From: Thioalkalivibrio nitratireducens DSM 14787
Lineage (GTDB): Bacteria > Pseudomonadota > Gammaproteobacteria > Ectothiorhodospirales > Ectothiorhodospiraceae
NCBI RefSeq assembly: GCF_000321415.2
Contig: NC_019902.2
Span: 248,001 to 312,000 of the forward strand
Length of the DNA stretch: 64,000 nt
Reading direction: 5' to 3'
The notes under the pieces were generated by a model that saw only the letters and a program-made list of their open reading frames with translations, was not told where the DNA came from and did no database searches. A program made the position numbers and the translations under genes. Shown piece by piece: positions 1 to 7,588 of this stretch. The first letter of the stretch is position 1, and each line of letters opens with the position of its first letter.

Positions 1-309
1 CGGCAGACCGCCGGTGAAGTTGGTGGTGCCGTCGAGCGGATCGAGCAGCCAGAACGGGCCGTCGCCGTTCAACACTTCCTGCTGGTGCTCGCGGGTCTGT
101 TCCTCGCTCAGCACCGGAATACCGGGAAACCGGGCTGCAAGTACTGCCCGCATGCGTTCGTCGACCGCGTGGTCGGCACTGGTGACCAGGCTGCCATCGG
201 CCTTGCGGGTTACCGCCAGTCGGCCCTCGAAGCGGGACAGCAGTTCTTGCCTCGCGACGTCGCGCAGGGCTATCAGCAGGGAATCGATCGTATCGGGTGT
301 CGGGATCAT
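1..309 (-). CDS. Inositol monophosphatase family protein (SuhB-like), partial
   Basis: The minus strand is open from an ATG at 309 down to base 1, so 103 codons of the N-terminus are present and the rest lies outside the window. The reading frame ends in LLDPLDGTTNFTGGLP, the metal-binding DPxDGTxN motif of the inositol monophosphatase/FBPase-like superfamily, and carries the preceding LSEE motif (VLSEEQTRE), both of which bind Mg2+ in this family. Members dephosphorylate inositol-1-phosphate or related sugar and nucleotide phosphates. SuhB is the usual gammaproteobacterial member, but the CysQ-like gene at 37.2 kb shares these motifs, so the exact substrate cannot be fixed from this fragment. 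The gene diverges from the DUF3301-oxyR pair, with about 100 bp between the two starts. Confidence 0.85.
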   Translation of the reverse strand, partial: MIPTPDTIDSLLIALRDVARQELLSRFEGRLAVTRKADGSLVTSADHAVDERMRAVLAARFPGIPVLSEEQTREHQQEVLNGDGPFWLLDPLDGTTNFTGGLP

Positions 310-407
310 CTCGGGACCACAAAAAATGGGCGGGGCGGACGGCGGAGCCGGCTGCGGGGCACGCCGGGGGTGAGAGCCGTGGAGCCTTGCGCGTATCATA
401 CCCGTTC

Positions 408-764
408 ATGACTGGACTCTTCGTGATTCTTGCGCTCGTGCTGGCCGCCGTCTACTTCAACGATGCCTGGCGCAGTATCGAACGGGCGCGCAAGGTGGCG
501 CGCGATGTGTGCGCCCGTGCCGGGGTTCAGTTCCTGGACGGGAGTGTGGTGGCGGCAGGGGTGCGCCCGGAATGGAGCGACGGTCGCCTCGGTCTGGTGC
601 GGCGCTACCGGTTCGAGTTCGCCACCGACGGCAACGCGCGCTACGTGGGCGAACTGTCGCTGCGGGGGCGCCGTGTCCGGGTCGTCAGCATGGACCTCCC
701 GGAAGGAGGGCGCCTGCTCGACCCGGACTCGACCGGTTCGGAATCCGGCCGCGAACGCCCATGA
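408..764 (+). CDS. DUF3301 family small membrane-anchored protein
   Basis: A 118-residue protein starts at ATG 408. Residues 1-16 form one hydrophobic segment (TGLFVILALVLAAVYF), followed by a charged helix and a small soluble domain with the family pattern CARAGVQFLDGSV, RLGLVRRYRFEF and G-x-L-x-L-x-G-x-x-V. This layout matches the DUF3301 proteins of gammaproteobacteria, whose function is unknown. Its stop codon (TGA at 762-764) overlaps the ATG of oxyR at 761, so the two are probably translated from one message. No catalytic residues are evident. Confidence 0.75.
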   Translation: MTGLFVILALVLAAVYFNDAWRSIERARKVARDVCARAGVQFLDGSVVAAGVRPEWSDGRLGLVRRYRFEFATDGNARYVGELSLRGRRVRVVSMDLPEGGRLLDPDSTGSESGRERP

Positions 765-1765
765 CCCTGAACGAACTGCGCTATGCGGTGGCGGTGGCCC
801 GGGAACGGCATTTCGGCCGCGCAGCCGAAGCCTGCCACATCAGCCAGCCGTCGCTGTCGGTCGCCGTGCGCAAGCTGGAGGAGGAACTCGGGATCACCCT
901 GTTCGAGCGCGGGCACGGCGAAGTCACGGTCACACCGGCAGGTGAAGCGCTGATCCGTCAGGCGCGACGGGTGCTGGACGAGGCGGGTGCGTTGAAGGAG
1001 ATGGCGGCGCGGCAACAGGATCAACTGTCGGGTCCGCTGCGGCTCGGAGCCATCTACACGGTCGCCCCGTACCTGCTGCCCGAACTGATCCCGGTGCTGC
1101 ATGAACGGGCCCCCGGGATGCCGCTGGTGATCGAGGAAAACTTTACCGCGGTGCTGCGTGATCGGCTCAAGGAAGGGGAACTCGACGCGATTGTGGTGTC
1201 CCTGCCATTCGACGAGCCAGGCGTGGTGACCCTGCCGCTGTACGACGAGCCGTTCGTCGCGGTCCTGCCGGCCTCGCATCCGCTGAACAGTCGCGAACCC
1301 CTGACGATGGACCGGCTCGCCGAGGCGACCCTGCTGCTGCTCGGAGCCGGACATTGCTTCCGCGACCAGGTGCTCGAGGTATGCCCCGGATGCCTGCATC
1401 AGGCCCGCGCGGCGGGCAGCCCGTCCAGCAATCTAGAAGGTTCTTCGCTGGAAACCATTCGGCACATGGTTGCCTCGGGAATGGGGGTGACGATCCTGCC
1501 CTGCACCGCCGCCGGGGCCGATCGTTATGCCCAGCGGTTGCTCGCAGTTCGGCGTTTTGCCGAACCGATACCCAGCCGGCGGGTCGCGCTTGCCTGGCGA
1601 ACGAGCTTCCCCCGGCCCCAGGCGATCGAGGCGCTGCGCCGGGCGGTGCTCGACACCGGCCTGAGCTGCGTACGCTTCATCCGGCCGGGCGAGCGTTCCG
1701 ACCAAGATCGCGGCGCGACGGTCGGCGCGGGCGGCGGAAGCCGCACCCCTCGGGGATCGCCGTGA
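761..1765 (+). CDS. oxyR: OxyR-type LysR-family peroxide-sensing regulator
   Basis: A 334-residue LysR-type regulator. The N-terminal helix-turn-helix (about residues 1-60, with AAEACHISQPSLSVAVRKLE) is followed by a substrate-binding-like domain. The redox pair is intact: GHCFRDQVLEVC places cysteines at residues 199 and 208, the same numbers as the peroxide-sensing Cys199 and Cys208 of E. coli OxyR. Family knowledge: a disulfide between these residues switches on catalase, peroxidase and thiol-repair genes. The start is ATG 761 and overlaps the DUF3301 stop. The last 25 or so residues (after FIRPGERSDQD) are low-complexity and probably a disordered tail. No catalase or alkyl hydroperoxidase gene lies nearby, so its targets must be elsewhere. 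Confidence 0.93.
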   Translation: MTLNELRYAVAVARERHFGRAAEACHISQPSLSVAVRKLEEELGITLFERGHGEVTVTPAGEALIRQARRVLDEAGALKEMAARQQDQLSGPLRLGAIYTVAPYLLPELIPVLHERAPGMPLVIEENFTAVLRDRLKEGELDAIVVSLPFDEPGVVTLPLYDEPFVAVLPASHPLNSREPLTMDRLAEATLLLLGAGHCFRDQVLEVCPGCLHQARAAGSPSSNLEGSSLETIRHMVASGMGVTILPCTAAGADRYAQRLLAVRRFAEPIPSRRVALAWRTSFPRPQAIEALRRAVLDTGLSCVRFIRPGERSDQDRGATVGAGGGSRTPRGSP

Positions 1766-1768
1766 TCG

Positions 1769-2644
1769 TCAGTCCGCTGCGGCCTGGCGCGCGGCGATCC
1801 GCTCCAGGATCAGGCGTGCATCCCGGGCCTCCAGGCCGTGTTCGAGGGGACTGGGGATCACGGTGGCACGGCCGCGCAGTGCCGGAACCTGGTTCAGATC
1901 CTGGCTGAAGGCCGGAACCAGGATATCCCCGCCCATCCGGAAATCGGTGTTGCGGACTACCGCGTCATAGGTGATGTCGGGGTGTTCCTGCGTGTTCAGC
2001 CACCCCAGCAGGTTGCCCGGCGCGGGCGGGGTCAGGTCGACCAGCGCGGCCCGTGAATTCCGGATCGCATTGTAGTTGCCGCCGACGACCTGGCGCGTGA
2101 CGATCTGCCGGAACGGTCCGAACAGGCCCCGGTTGTCGGTGGCCTCGAGCGCCTGGATCGCGCGGGAGGTGCCGAGATGCGGGCTGGCGATGGTGATCAG
2201 GTGTTCGACCGAACCGGCACCCCAGCGCACCAGCGCGAGCCGGGCGACTACGCCGCCCGCAGAATGTCCGACGAGCGTCAGTTGCTCGCCGGGGTGGTGC
2301 CGCTCGATCGCCCGACGCATCGCGTTGAGCCAGTCCGCCTGCACGGCGAGCGGTGCGCTGGCCGGCAGGGTCACCGTGTACACGGCCGGTTCCTGGTACA
2401 CGGCCGGTTCCTGCGGCCCGGTGGTCCCGGCGAGCTGCGGCTTGCCATCGGCAGTCGGGCGCCAGTCGCCTCGGTAAGGCCAACCGGAGGTCTGCAGCAC
2501 GTCGATCACGCCGGCGCGCTGGAAGCTCTCGCCGTCGCCGAGGTAGCCGTGTACCAGCACCAATACCCCGGCCGAAGCCATCGGGCTCCAGAGCAGAAGT
2601 ACCAGCAATGCCGCGAGCAGGCGGCCGATCGTGGGTCGTTTCAT
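1769..2644 (-). CDS. Secreted alpha/beta hydrolase, lipase-like
   Basis: A 291-residue protein with an N-terminal signal peptide (KRPTIGRLLAALLVLLLW, cleavage near ASA-G at residues 23-26). The mature part begins with the oxyanion-hole strand VLVLVHGYLGDG and carries the nucleophile elbow GHSAGG near residue 127. Further motifs typical of triacylglycerol-lipase or PGAP1-like esterases are ITIASPHLGTSRA and a late Asp/His pair (GGDILVPAFSQ and LEHGLEARD). It probably hydrolyses ester bonds in the periplasm or outside the cell; the substrate is unknown. It is convergent with oxyR, only 3 bp from its stop. An in-frame 18-bp duplication gives a repeated QEPAVY at about residues 78-89. Confidence 0.8.
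   Translation of the reverse strand: MKRPTIGRLLAALLVLLLWSPMASAGVLVLVHGYLGDGESFQRAGVIDVLQTSGWPYRGDWRPTADGKPQLAGTTGPQEPAVYQEPAVYTVTLPASAPLAVQADWLNAMRRAIERHHPGEQLTLVGHSAGGVVARLALVRWGAGSVEHLITIASPHLGTSRAIQALEATDNRGLFGPFRQIVTRQVVGGNYNAIRNSRAALVDLTPPAPGNLLGWLNTQEHPDITYDAVVRNTDFRMGGDILVPAFSQDLNQVPALRGRATVIPSPLEHGLEARDARLILERIAARQAAAD
2378..2413. repeat. 18-bp perfect tandem duplication inside the lipase-like gene
   Basis: Two adjacent copies of gtacacggccggttcctg occupy 2378-2395 and 2396-2413. They stay in frame and duplicate six residues (QEPAVY) in a loop before the third strand of the hydrolase. This looks like a recent slippage event. Confidence 0.9.
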
Positions 2645-2815
2645 GGTTGTGTCCTCGCTGTTCCCGGCGCCGACCGGGGTTGCGGTCGTGCCATCGCCTG
2701 ACTACCCGGTATATTAGCAAAGACTAATCAGATATTGCTGGCAACGGCGGGCGTTCGGACGCGACGGTTGTGCCCCGATTCGCCGGGGCGCGGTGCAGGC
2801 ACTACACTGACGCGC

Positions 2816-4717
2816 ATGATTCGGTTCGACGACATGGAGTTACGCCGCGGCGGCCAGGTGCTGATCGGCGGCGCGAGTTTCGGAATTCATCCGGGATGGC
2901 GGGTGGGCCTGACCGGGGCCAACGGCTGCGGCAAGAGCAGTCTGCTCGCCGCGCTGCGCGGCGAGCTTGCGCCGGACGCGGGTCGCATCGAGATGCCGCG
3001 GGGCTGGGTGTGTGCGCACCTACCGCAGGAAGTGGAAGCGAGTCCGCGTCGCGCGGTCGATTACGTGCTTGACGGAGATGCTGCTCTGCGGGCGCTGCAG
3101 GAGCGCCTGGAGCACTGCCAGGACGGCACCGAGCGCGGGCGGTTGTATGCCGAGATCGACGCGATCGACGGCTGGAGCGCCGAGGCCCGGGCCCGGCAGC
3201 TGCTGGCGGGTCTCGGCTTCGCGCCGGGCGATCCCGATCGCACGGTAGCGGAGTTCTCCGGCGGCTGGCGTATGCGCCTGGGGCTGGCCCGAACGCTGAT
3301 GACGCGTTCGGACCTGCTGCTGCTCGACGAGCCCACGAACCATCTCGACTTCGAGGCGATCCTGTGGCTGGAGGGGTGGCTTATGCGTTATTCCGGCACC
3401 CTGATCGTAATCGCGCACGACCGGCGTTTCCTCGACTCGGTGGTCAGCCACATCGCTCATATCGAGCACCGGCAGATCCAGCTGTACACCGGTAACTACA
3501 GTGCGGCCGAACGCAGGCGGGCCGAGGCCGTGGCCCAGACCGAGGCCGCCGCCCGGCGCGTGGCCGAGGAGCGCGCGCATCTCGAACGCTTCATCGCGAG
3601 GTTCCGGGCCAAGGCGACCAAGGCCCGGCAGGCGCAGAGCCGGCTGAAACGCCTGGAGAAGCTGGACGAGGTCGCGCTGATCCGGGCGGCGCGGCCGATG
3701 CACCTGCGCATTCCGGTACCGGACCGGCTGCCGGACCCGCTGCTGCGCCTCGATCACGCCGGCGTTACGGTGGAAGGCCGGGTGCGGCTGCACCCGACGA
3801 CGCTGCGCCTGCGCCCGGACGACCGTATCGGCGTCCTCGGCGCGAACGGCGCCGGTAAGTCGACCCTGCTGGCCGTGCTCGCGGGGCTGCTCCCGCTGAC
3901 CGAGGGTGGCCGTGCGGTCGAGCCAGGGCTGAGGGTCGGCTATTTCGCCCAGCACCAGCGTGAACAGCTCGACGATGCGGCGAGCCCGCTGCTGCACTTG
4001 CAGCGGCTCGGCGGCGACAGTACCGAGCAGGAACTGCGCAATCTCCTCGGCGGGTTCGGCTTTTCGGGAACCCGTGTCGACCTGCCGGTGGCCGGCCTGT
4101 CCGGCGGCGAGCGCGTGCGGCTGGTATTGGCGATGCTGGTCTGCCAGGGCCCGTCGGTGCTGCTGCTGGACGAGCCCACGAACCACCTGGACCTCGACAT
4201 GCGCGAGGCCTTGGCGGAGGCCCTGGAGGAGTATGCGGGGGCGCTGGTCGTGGTCTCGCACGACCGGGATCTGCTGGCGCGGGCCTGCGACCGGTTCTGG
4301 CGCGTAAGGGATGGCCGGGTGGAGGACTACGACGGCGATCTCGACGACTACGCCCGTGAACTGACCCGGGGGGCGCCTGCCAGCGAGATTGCGGCGAGCG
4401 ACGGTGCACGCACCGGGGATGCAGGGGAACGCGAGGGTGGTCGCGAGCGGCGGCAACAGGCGGCGCGGCAGCGCGAAGCACTGAAGCCGCTGCGCAACGC
4501 GGCGGAACGCGAGGAGGCACGCTGCACCCGGTTGCAGGGGGAACTCGATGCGCTCGAGGAGGCGCTGGCGGACCCGGGCCTCTATGACCAGGGTGACGGC
4601 GGACAGCTGGAATCGCTGCTGCAGCGCCAGGGTCAGCTACGTGCGGAACTCAAGGCCGCGGAGGCCGCGTGGCTCGAAGTGCTGGAGGCCCTGGAAAACG
4701 CCCGGATGGAGGCCTGA
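2816..4717 (+). CDS. yheS: ABC-F family ATPase, YheS-type
   Basis: A 633-residue protein with two tandem ABC ATPase domains and no membrane segments. Walker A motifs are GANGCGKS (about residue 40) and GANGAGKS (about 345). The signature sequences are FSGGWRMRLGLAR and LSGGERVRLVLA, and each domain has the LLLLDEPTNHLD Walker B and H-loop typical of ABC-F proteins. Between them lies an arginine- and alanine-rich linker with coiled-coil character, and the C-terminus is a second coiled coil (about 555-633). Length and order match E. coli YheS (637 aa). ABC-F proteins bind the ribosomal E site and help translation of difficult sequences. The start at ATG 2816 follows an AT-rich divergent promoter region shared with the lipase-like gene. 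Confidence 0.9.
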   Translation: MIRFDDMELRRGGQVLIGGASFGIHPGWRVGLTGANGCGKSSLLAALRGELAPDAGRIEMPRGWVCAHLPQEVEASPRRAVDYVLDGDAALRALQERLEHCQDGTERGRLYAEIDAIDGWSAEARARQLLAGLGFAPGDPDRTVAEFSGGWRMRLGLARTLMTRSDLLLLDEPTNHLDFEAILWLEGWLMRYSGTLIVIAHDRRFLDSVVSHIAHIEHRQIQLYTGNYSAAERRRAEAVAQTEAAARRVAEERAHLERFIARFRAKATKARQAQSRLKRLEKLDEVALIRAARPMHLRIPVPDRLPDPLLRLDHAGVTVEGRVRLHPTTLRLRPDDRIGVLGANGAGKSTLLAVLAGLLPLTEGGRAVEPGLRVGYFAQHQREQLDDAASPLLHLQRLGGDSTEQELRNLLGGFGFSGTRVDLPVAGLSGGERVRLVLAMLVCQGPSVLLLDEPTNHLDLDMREALAEALEEYAGALVVVSHDRDLLARACDRFWRVRDGRVEDYDGDLDDYARELTRGAPASEIAASDGARTGDAGEREGGRERRQQAARQREALKPLRNAAEREEARCTRLQGELDALEEALADPGLYDQGDGGQLESLLQRQGQLRAELKAAEAAWLEVLEALENARMEA

Positions 4718-4804
4718 AGCCCGCGTTGGTCTGGGACGCCCGCGCGACGCCCCGGGCGGTCCTTGCGCGCGGCCGAAGCCGGTTGCCGCGCGAACGAGAA
4801 ACCC

Positions 4805-4827
4805 GCGGCCGCCCGAGAGGCGGCCGC
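4805..4827. terminator. GC-rich hairpin between convergent yheS and fccB
   Basis: A perfect 9-bp stem (gcggccgcc, loop cgaga, ggcggccgc) sits between the ends of the convergent yheS and fccB genes. There is no clear T-run on either side, so it may act as a bidirectional termination or RNA-stabilising hairpin rather than a classical intrinsic terminator. Confidence 0.55.
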
Positions 4828-4845
4828 AGTGCGCGAGGGCTGGCG

Positions 4846-6141
4846 TCAGCCGAAGCCCTGGTCGGTCAGGTTGTCGTACCAGCTGGCTGCATAACGCGCC
4901 TCGCGGCCCTGGAAGCGGTCGTCGGCGCCGGCTGGCGACACCGCGACCGAGTCTCCCACCGGGACGATCGCCTGCTCGCCGTCATCGGTCTCGCCCGCCT
5001 CGTAGACGCCGGAGACCGAGATGCTGTGCTCGGGCGTCAGTAGGCTGTAGCAGGTGTTGAAGTACGCCGGAGCGCCGGGCTCGCGGCCGTTGATGTGGTC
5101 GACTACGGCGAGTGCCGCCACTTTCGCGGTCGAGGCCGCGATGTACCCGGATTTCGGCAGTGCGCTGCTGACCATCGCGTCGCCGATCACGTGCACGTTC
5201 TGCGCGATCGTCGACTGCAGGTCACGGTAATCGACAGGACACCAGCCGGAGTCGTCGGTCAGGCCCGAGTCGACCGCGATGCGTCCAGCGGTCTGCGGCG
5301 GGATCACGTTGATCACATCCGCCTCGAGGTCGTCGAACTCGGTGTGCAGCGTCTTCGCGGCAGGGTCCACCCGCCGGACGCCACCAGCGGTTTCGAAGCC
5401 ACCGACCCACTCGATCATGCCCGGGTAATGGCGTTCCCAACCGGCCTGGAACAGGCCCTGCTTGGAGAAAGCGTCCTTGGCATCGTAGATCACGATTTTC
5501 GCATTCGGCTTGTGCCGCGTGCAGTAGTTCGCGATCAGCGCTGCGCGCTCGTAGGGTCCGGGCGGGCAGCGGAACGGGTTCGGCGGAGCGACGATTGCGA
5601 CCACGCCGTTCTCGGGCATCGCCGCGACCTGGTCGCGCAACAGCTGCGTCTGCGGCCCTGCCTTCCATGCATGGGGCAGCACCTGTGAAGCCGCCTCGTC
5701 GTAGCCCTCGATCGCATCCCATTGGAAATCGATGCCGGGTGCTACGATCAGGCGATCGTAGGGCAGGCTCTGCCCACCGGCGGTCAGGACCTTCTGCCCT
5801 TCGGTATCGATTCGGGTGGCGGTGTCGATCACGACATTGATGCCGCGCGCCTTCACGTTGTCGTAGCCATGCGTGAGGCTGTCGAGGTCGCGCATCTCGG
5901 CCAGCACCCAGTTGCTCATGTAGCAGGTGATGTATTCCGGATTGGCCTCGACGATGGTCACGTCGATCGCCGGGTCCAGCGCCTTCACGTAGCGGGCCGC
6001 GATCGCCCCGCCGGTGCCGCCGCCGACGATTATGACGCGGGCCTTGGCCTGACTGCCCCAGGCCGTGCCGAACGGCAGCGTTGCCGCGAGGCCGCCCAGG
6101 CCCGCAGCCTGAATGAATCTCCTTCGAGTGAAATTCGCCAT
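4846..6141 (-). CDS. fccB: Flavocytochrome c sulfide dehydrogenase, flavoprotein subunit
   Basis: A 431-residue FAD-binding oxidoreductase. The N-terminus carries a Tat-type export signal (TRRRFIQAAGLGGLAATLPF) cleaved near the AWG-S region. This is followed by the dinucleotide-binding fold VIIVGGGTGGAIAARY and an ADP-ribose Glu (TIVEANP). The motif EYITCYMSNWVL and the later PFRCPPGPYERAALI and CYSLLTPE segments are those of FCSD/SQR-family enzymes, where cysteines form the redox-active disulfide that attacks sulfide. With FccA it oxidises sulfide to sulfur or polysulfide in the periplasm and passes electrons to cytochrome c. It is translated downstream of fccA, 15 bp after its stop, with a good ribosome site (caggaga). 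The C-terminal segment of about 80 residues is the FCSD-specific dimer and subunit-binding domain. Confidence 0.95.
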   Translation of the reverse strand: MANFTRRRFIQAAGLGGLAATLPFGTAWGSQAKARVIIVGGGTGGAIAARYVKALDPAIDVTIVEANPEYITCYMSNWVLAEMRDLDSLTHGYDNVKARGINVVIDTATRIDTEGQKVLTAGGQSLPYDRLIVAPGIDFQWDAIEGYDEAASQVLPHAWKAGPQTQLLRDQVAAMPENGVVAIVAPPNPFRCPPGPYERAALIANYCTRHKPNAKIVIYDAKDAFSKQGLFQAGWERHYPGMIEWVGGFETAGGVRRVDPAAKTLHTEFDDLEADVINVIPPQTAGRIAVDSGLTDDSGWCPVDYRDLQSTIAQNVHVIGDAMVSSALPKSGYIAASTAKVAALAVVDHINGREPGAPAYFNTCYSLLTPEHSISVSGVYEAGETDDGEQAIVPVGDSVAVSPAGADDRFQGREARYAASWYDNLTDQGFG

Positions 6142-6156
6142 CTGTCCGTCTCCTGA

Positions 6157-6759
6157 TCAGTCAAACACGTAGGCCGCGGGATCCTGCTGGCTGCCGTAGT
6201 AGTGAACCAGCGCTTCCAGATCGTCGACCGAAAGCAGCCGCCGCTCCATGCCCCTTGGCTGCCAGCGTCCGTGCTCGCGGAAGTCCTCGAAGGAGTCGCG
6301 CAGGTACGGCATCCACTGTCCCGCGATCGGTGCCGTGTCCGGCTCCGGATACCGGCCGCCCTCGGAATGGCAGGTATTGCAGTGCTCGTCGTGAATTGCG
6401 GCACCGCGCTCGGCGAGTTCGGGATCGAAGTCCTGCTGCGCCGGCAGGTAGGGCTGGGCGGCGAAGAACTCGGCCATCGCCTCGAACTGTTCCTCGGTAT
6501 AGCCGATCGCTACGCGGTCCATGATGGTTGCGTACCGGCTGCCGTCCTTGTACCCCATCATCGAGTCCACGAAGTATTCTTGCGGGAACCCGGCAAGCGA
6601 CGGCGTCGCCGGCCCAACGCTGTGGCCGTTGTAACCGTGACAGCCGGCGCACTGGAACGCGAGCATCTCGCCCGACAGCGGCGTGTTGTCTGCAACCGCT
6701 GCCGAACCGGCCGTCAGCAGGCCGGCGACTACGATCGCCTTCAGTCTGTTTCGTCTCAT
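6157..6759 (-). CDS. fccA: Flavocytochrome c sulfide dehydrogenase, dihaem cytochrome subunit
   Basis: A 200-residue exported cytochrome with two haem c sites, CAGCH (about residue 37) and CNTCH (about residue 132), each followed by a class I cytochrome fold. The signal peptide is RRNRLKAIVVAGLLTAGSAAVA with cleavage before DNTPL. Two adjacent ATGs (6762 and 6759) are possible; 6759 gives the better spacing from aggag. It accepts electrons from the FAD of FccB and hands them on to periplasmic cytochromes. It is the first gene of an fccA-fccB unit and is divergent from the octahaem nitrite reductase gene, with a long intergenic region between them. Some Thioalkalivibrio FccA-type subunits have been described with one rather than two haems; this one clearly shows two CXXCH motifs. 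Confidence 0.93.
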   Translation of the reverse strand: MRRNRLKAIVVAGLLTAGSAAVADNTPLSGEMLAFQCAGCHGYNGHSVGPATPSLAGFPQEYFVDSMMGYKDGSRYATIMDRVAIGYTEEQFEAMAEFFAAQPYLPAQQDFDPELAERGAAIHDEHCNTCHSEGGRYPEPDTAPIAGQWMPYLRDSFEDFREHGRWQPRGMERRLLSVDDLEALVHYYGSQQDPAAYVFD

Positions 6760-7111
6760 CATTTCTCCTTCGCCCCTTGGGCTGATCAAAGAATCGTGCT
6801 GGGCGTCTTCGTGCGCCCTCTGGATGCCATGGATATTGTTTTCCGGCGTCGCGCCCGGCAACGGGCTCTGGCCGGAGAAGCGATGCGGACCCATGAGTCG
6901 ATTCGTGCTTTGCGTATTAGCAATACGTTGTATTTTGAGACTCTCTGATTTTGGTCTGGCGCACGCTCCTTATACATTACATCATTCCCGAGAAATTGCT
7001 CGAGCGGCTGCGCGGATCGCCGCAACCCAAGACAAATACTGGAAAATCAATTATATATATAGGTTTTTGTGGTGTGTCGCGAGGTAGAGATCCTATGAGG
7101 GTAGTGATTTG

Positions 7112-7127
7112 TACCCATACGGAGGTA
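7112..7127 (+). promoter_or_regulatory. Candidate NarL/NarP 7-2-7 binding site
   Basis: TACCCAT-AC-GGAGGTA fits the NarL/NarP inverted-heptamer consensus (TACYYMT, 2-bp spacer, AKRRGTA) with a single mismatch. A second TACCCAT heptamer lies at 7135-7141, and the two GGTA/TACC half-sites in between form a perfect palindrome. The site is about 460 bp upstream of the octahaem nitrite reductase start and lies in the same island as a NarX/NarL pair, so a regulatory role is plausible but not shown. Confidence 0.45.
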
Positions 7128-7385
7128 GCCATGCTACCCATGCCGCGGGTGGCTGCCATTGGTAATGTTGAAACCATCGTGGGGAGGTGGTGTGATTTCT
7201 TGCGTATGGCGAGGTCGGTGGGCAAGGGGATGTGCTATATAGTGTCCGGTAAGGATGCGAGCAAAACCTGATGGTGACGTCGCAGTTGAAGTCATCCGTC
7301 ACGATCGATCGGGCATGGGAATGAGTGCCCAGGGAGCAGCAGAGGAAGGCAGCACCCGGATCATCGCATCCGACCTCTCGGAAAA

Positions 7386-7414
7386 CAGGGGCGCGGCTTG
7401 TAACCGCGCCCCTG
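7386..7414. promoter_or_regulatory. Strong 11-bp hairpin in the nitrite reductase leader region
   Basis: The arms caggggcgcgg (7386-7396) and ccgcgcccctg (7404-7414) are perfectly complementary around a 7-nt loop. No T-run follows. It lies about 175 bp before the reductase start, so it could be a leader-RNA structure, a rho-dependent or inefficient terminator of an upstream transcript, or an RNA-stabilising element. Confidence 0.4.
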
Positions 7415-7588
7415 CTTGCCTGAGGGGGCCGAGGGCGGCGCCAGGTTCGGGGCTTCGTCCGCACCCGGATCCGGGGGTGCTACAGGGGTGGGGCTTTCGA
7501 AGGGATGTCCCGCATAGACCGTAAAGGCAGACAAACGGCTCGAAGGGCTGCGGACAAGCCCGGGGGGCCGAGGAGAGGAGAACCTGTT

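Larger units (their letters stand above)
6760..7588. other. Long divergent intergenic region (fccA / octahaem nitrite reductase)
   Basis: About 830 bp without a convincing gene, much more AT-rich than its surroundings between about 6900 and 7080. It holds the promoters of both divergent units. Visible elements are a 6-bp dyad cgtatt-agc-aatacg at 6913-6927 near the fccA side, a run of alternating AT (attatatatatagg) near 7049-7064, a NarL-like site at 7112-7127, the palindrome ggtagc-cat-gctacc at 7124-7138, an AT-rich hexamer in gctatatagt near 7230-7240, and a strong hairpin at 7386-7414. Short open frames here have no recognisable sequence features. Confidence 0.6.

Noticed and set aside
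6775-6795. FNR-type box near ttgggctgatcaaag
   Set aside because: Only the right half-site matches; the left half has too many mismatches at the required spacing.
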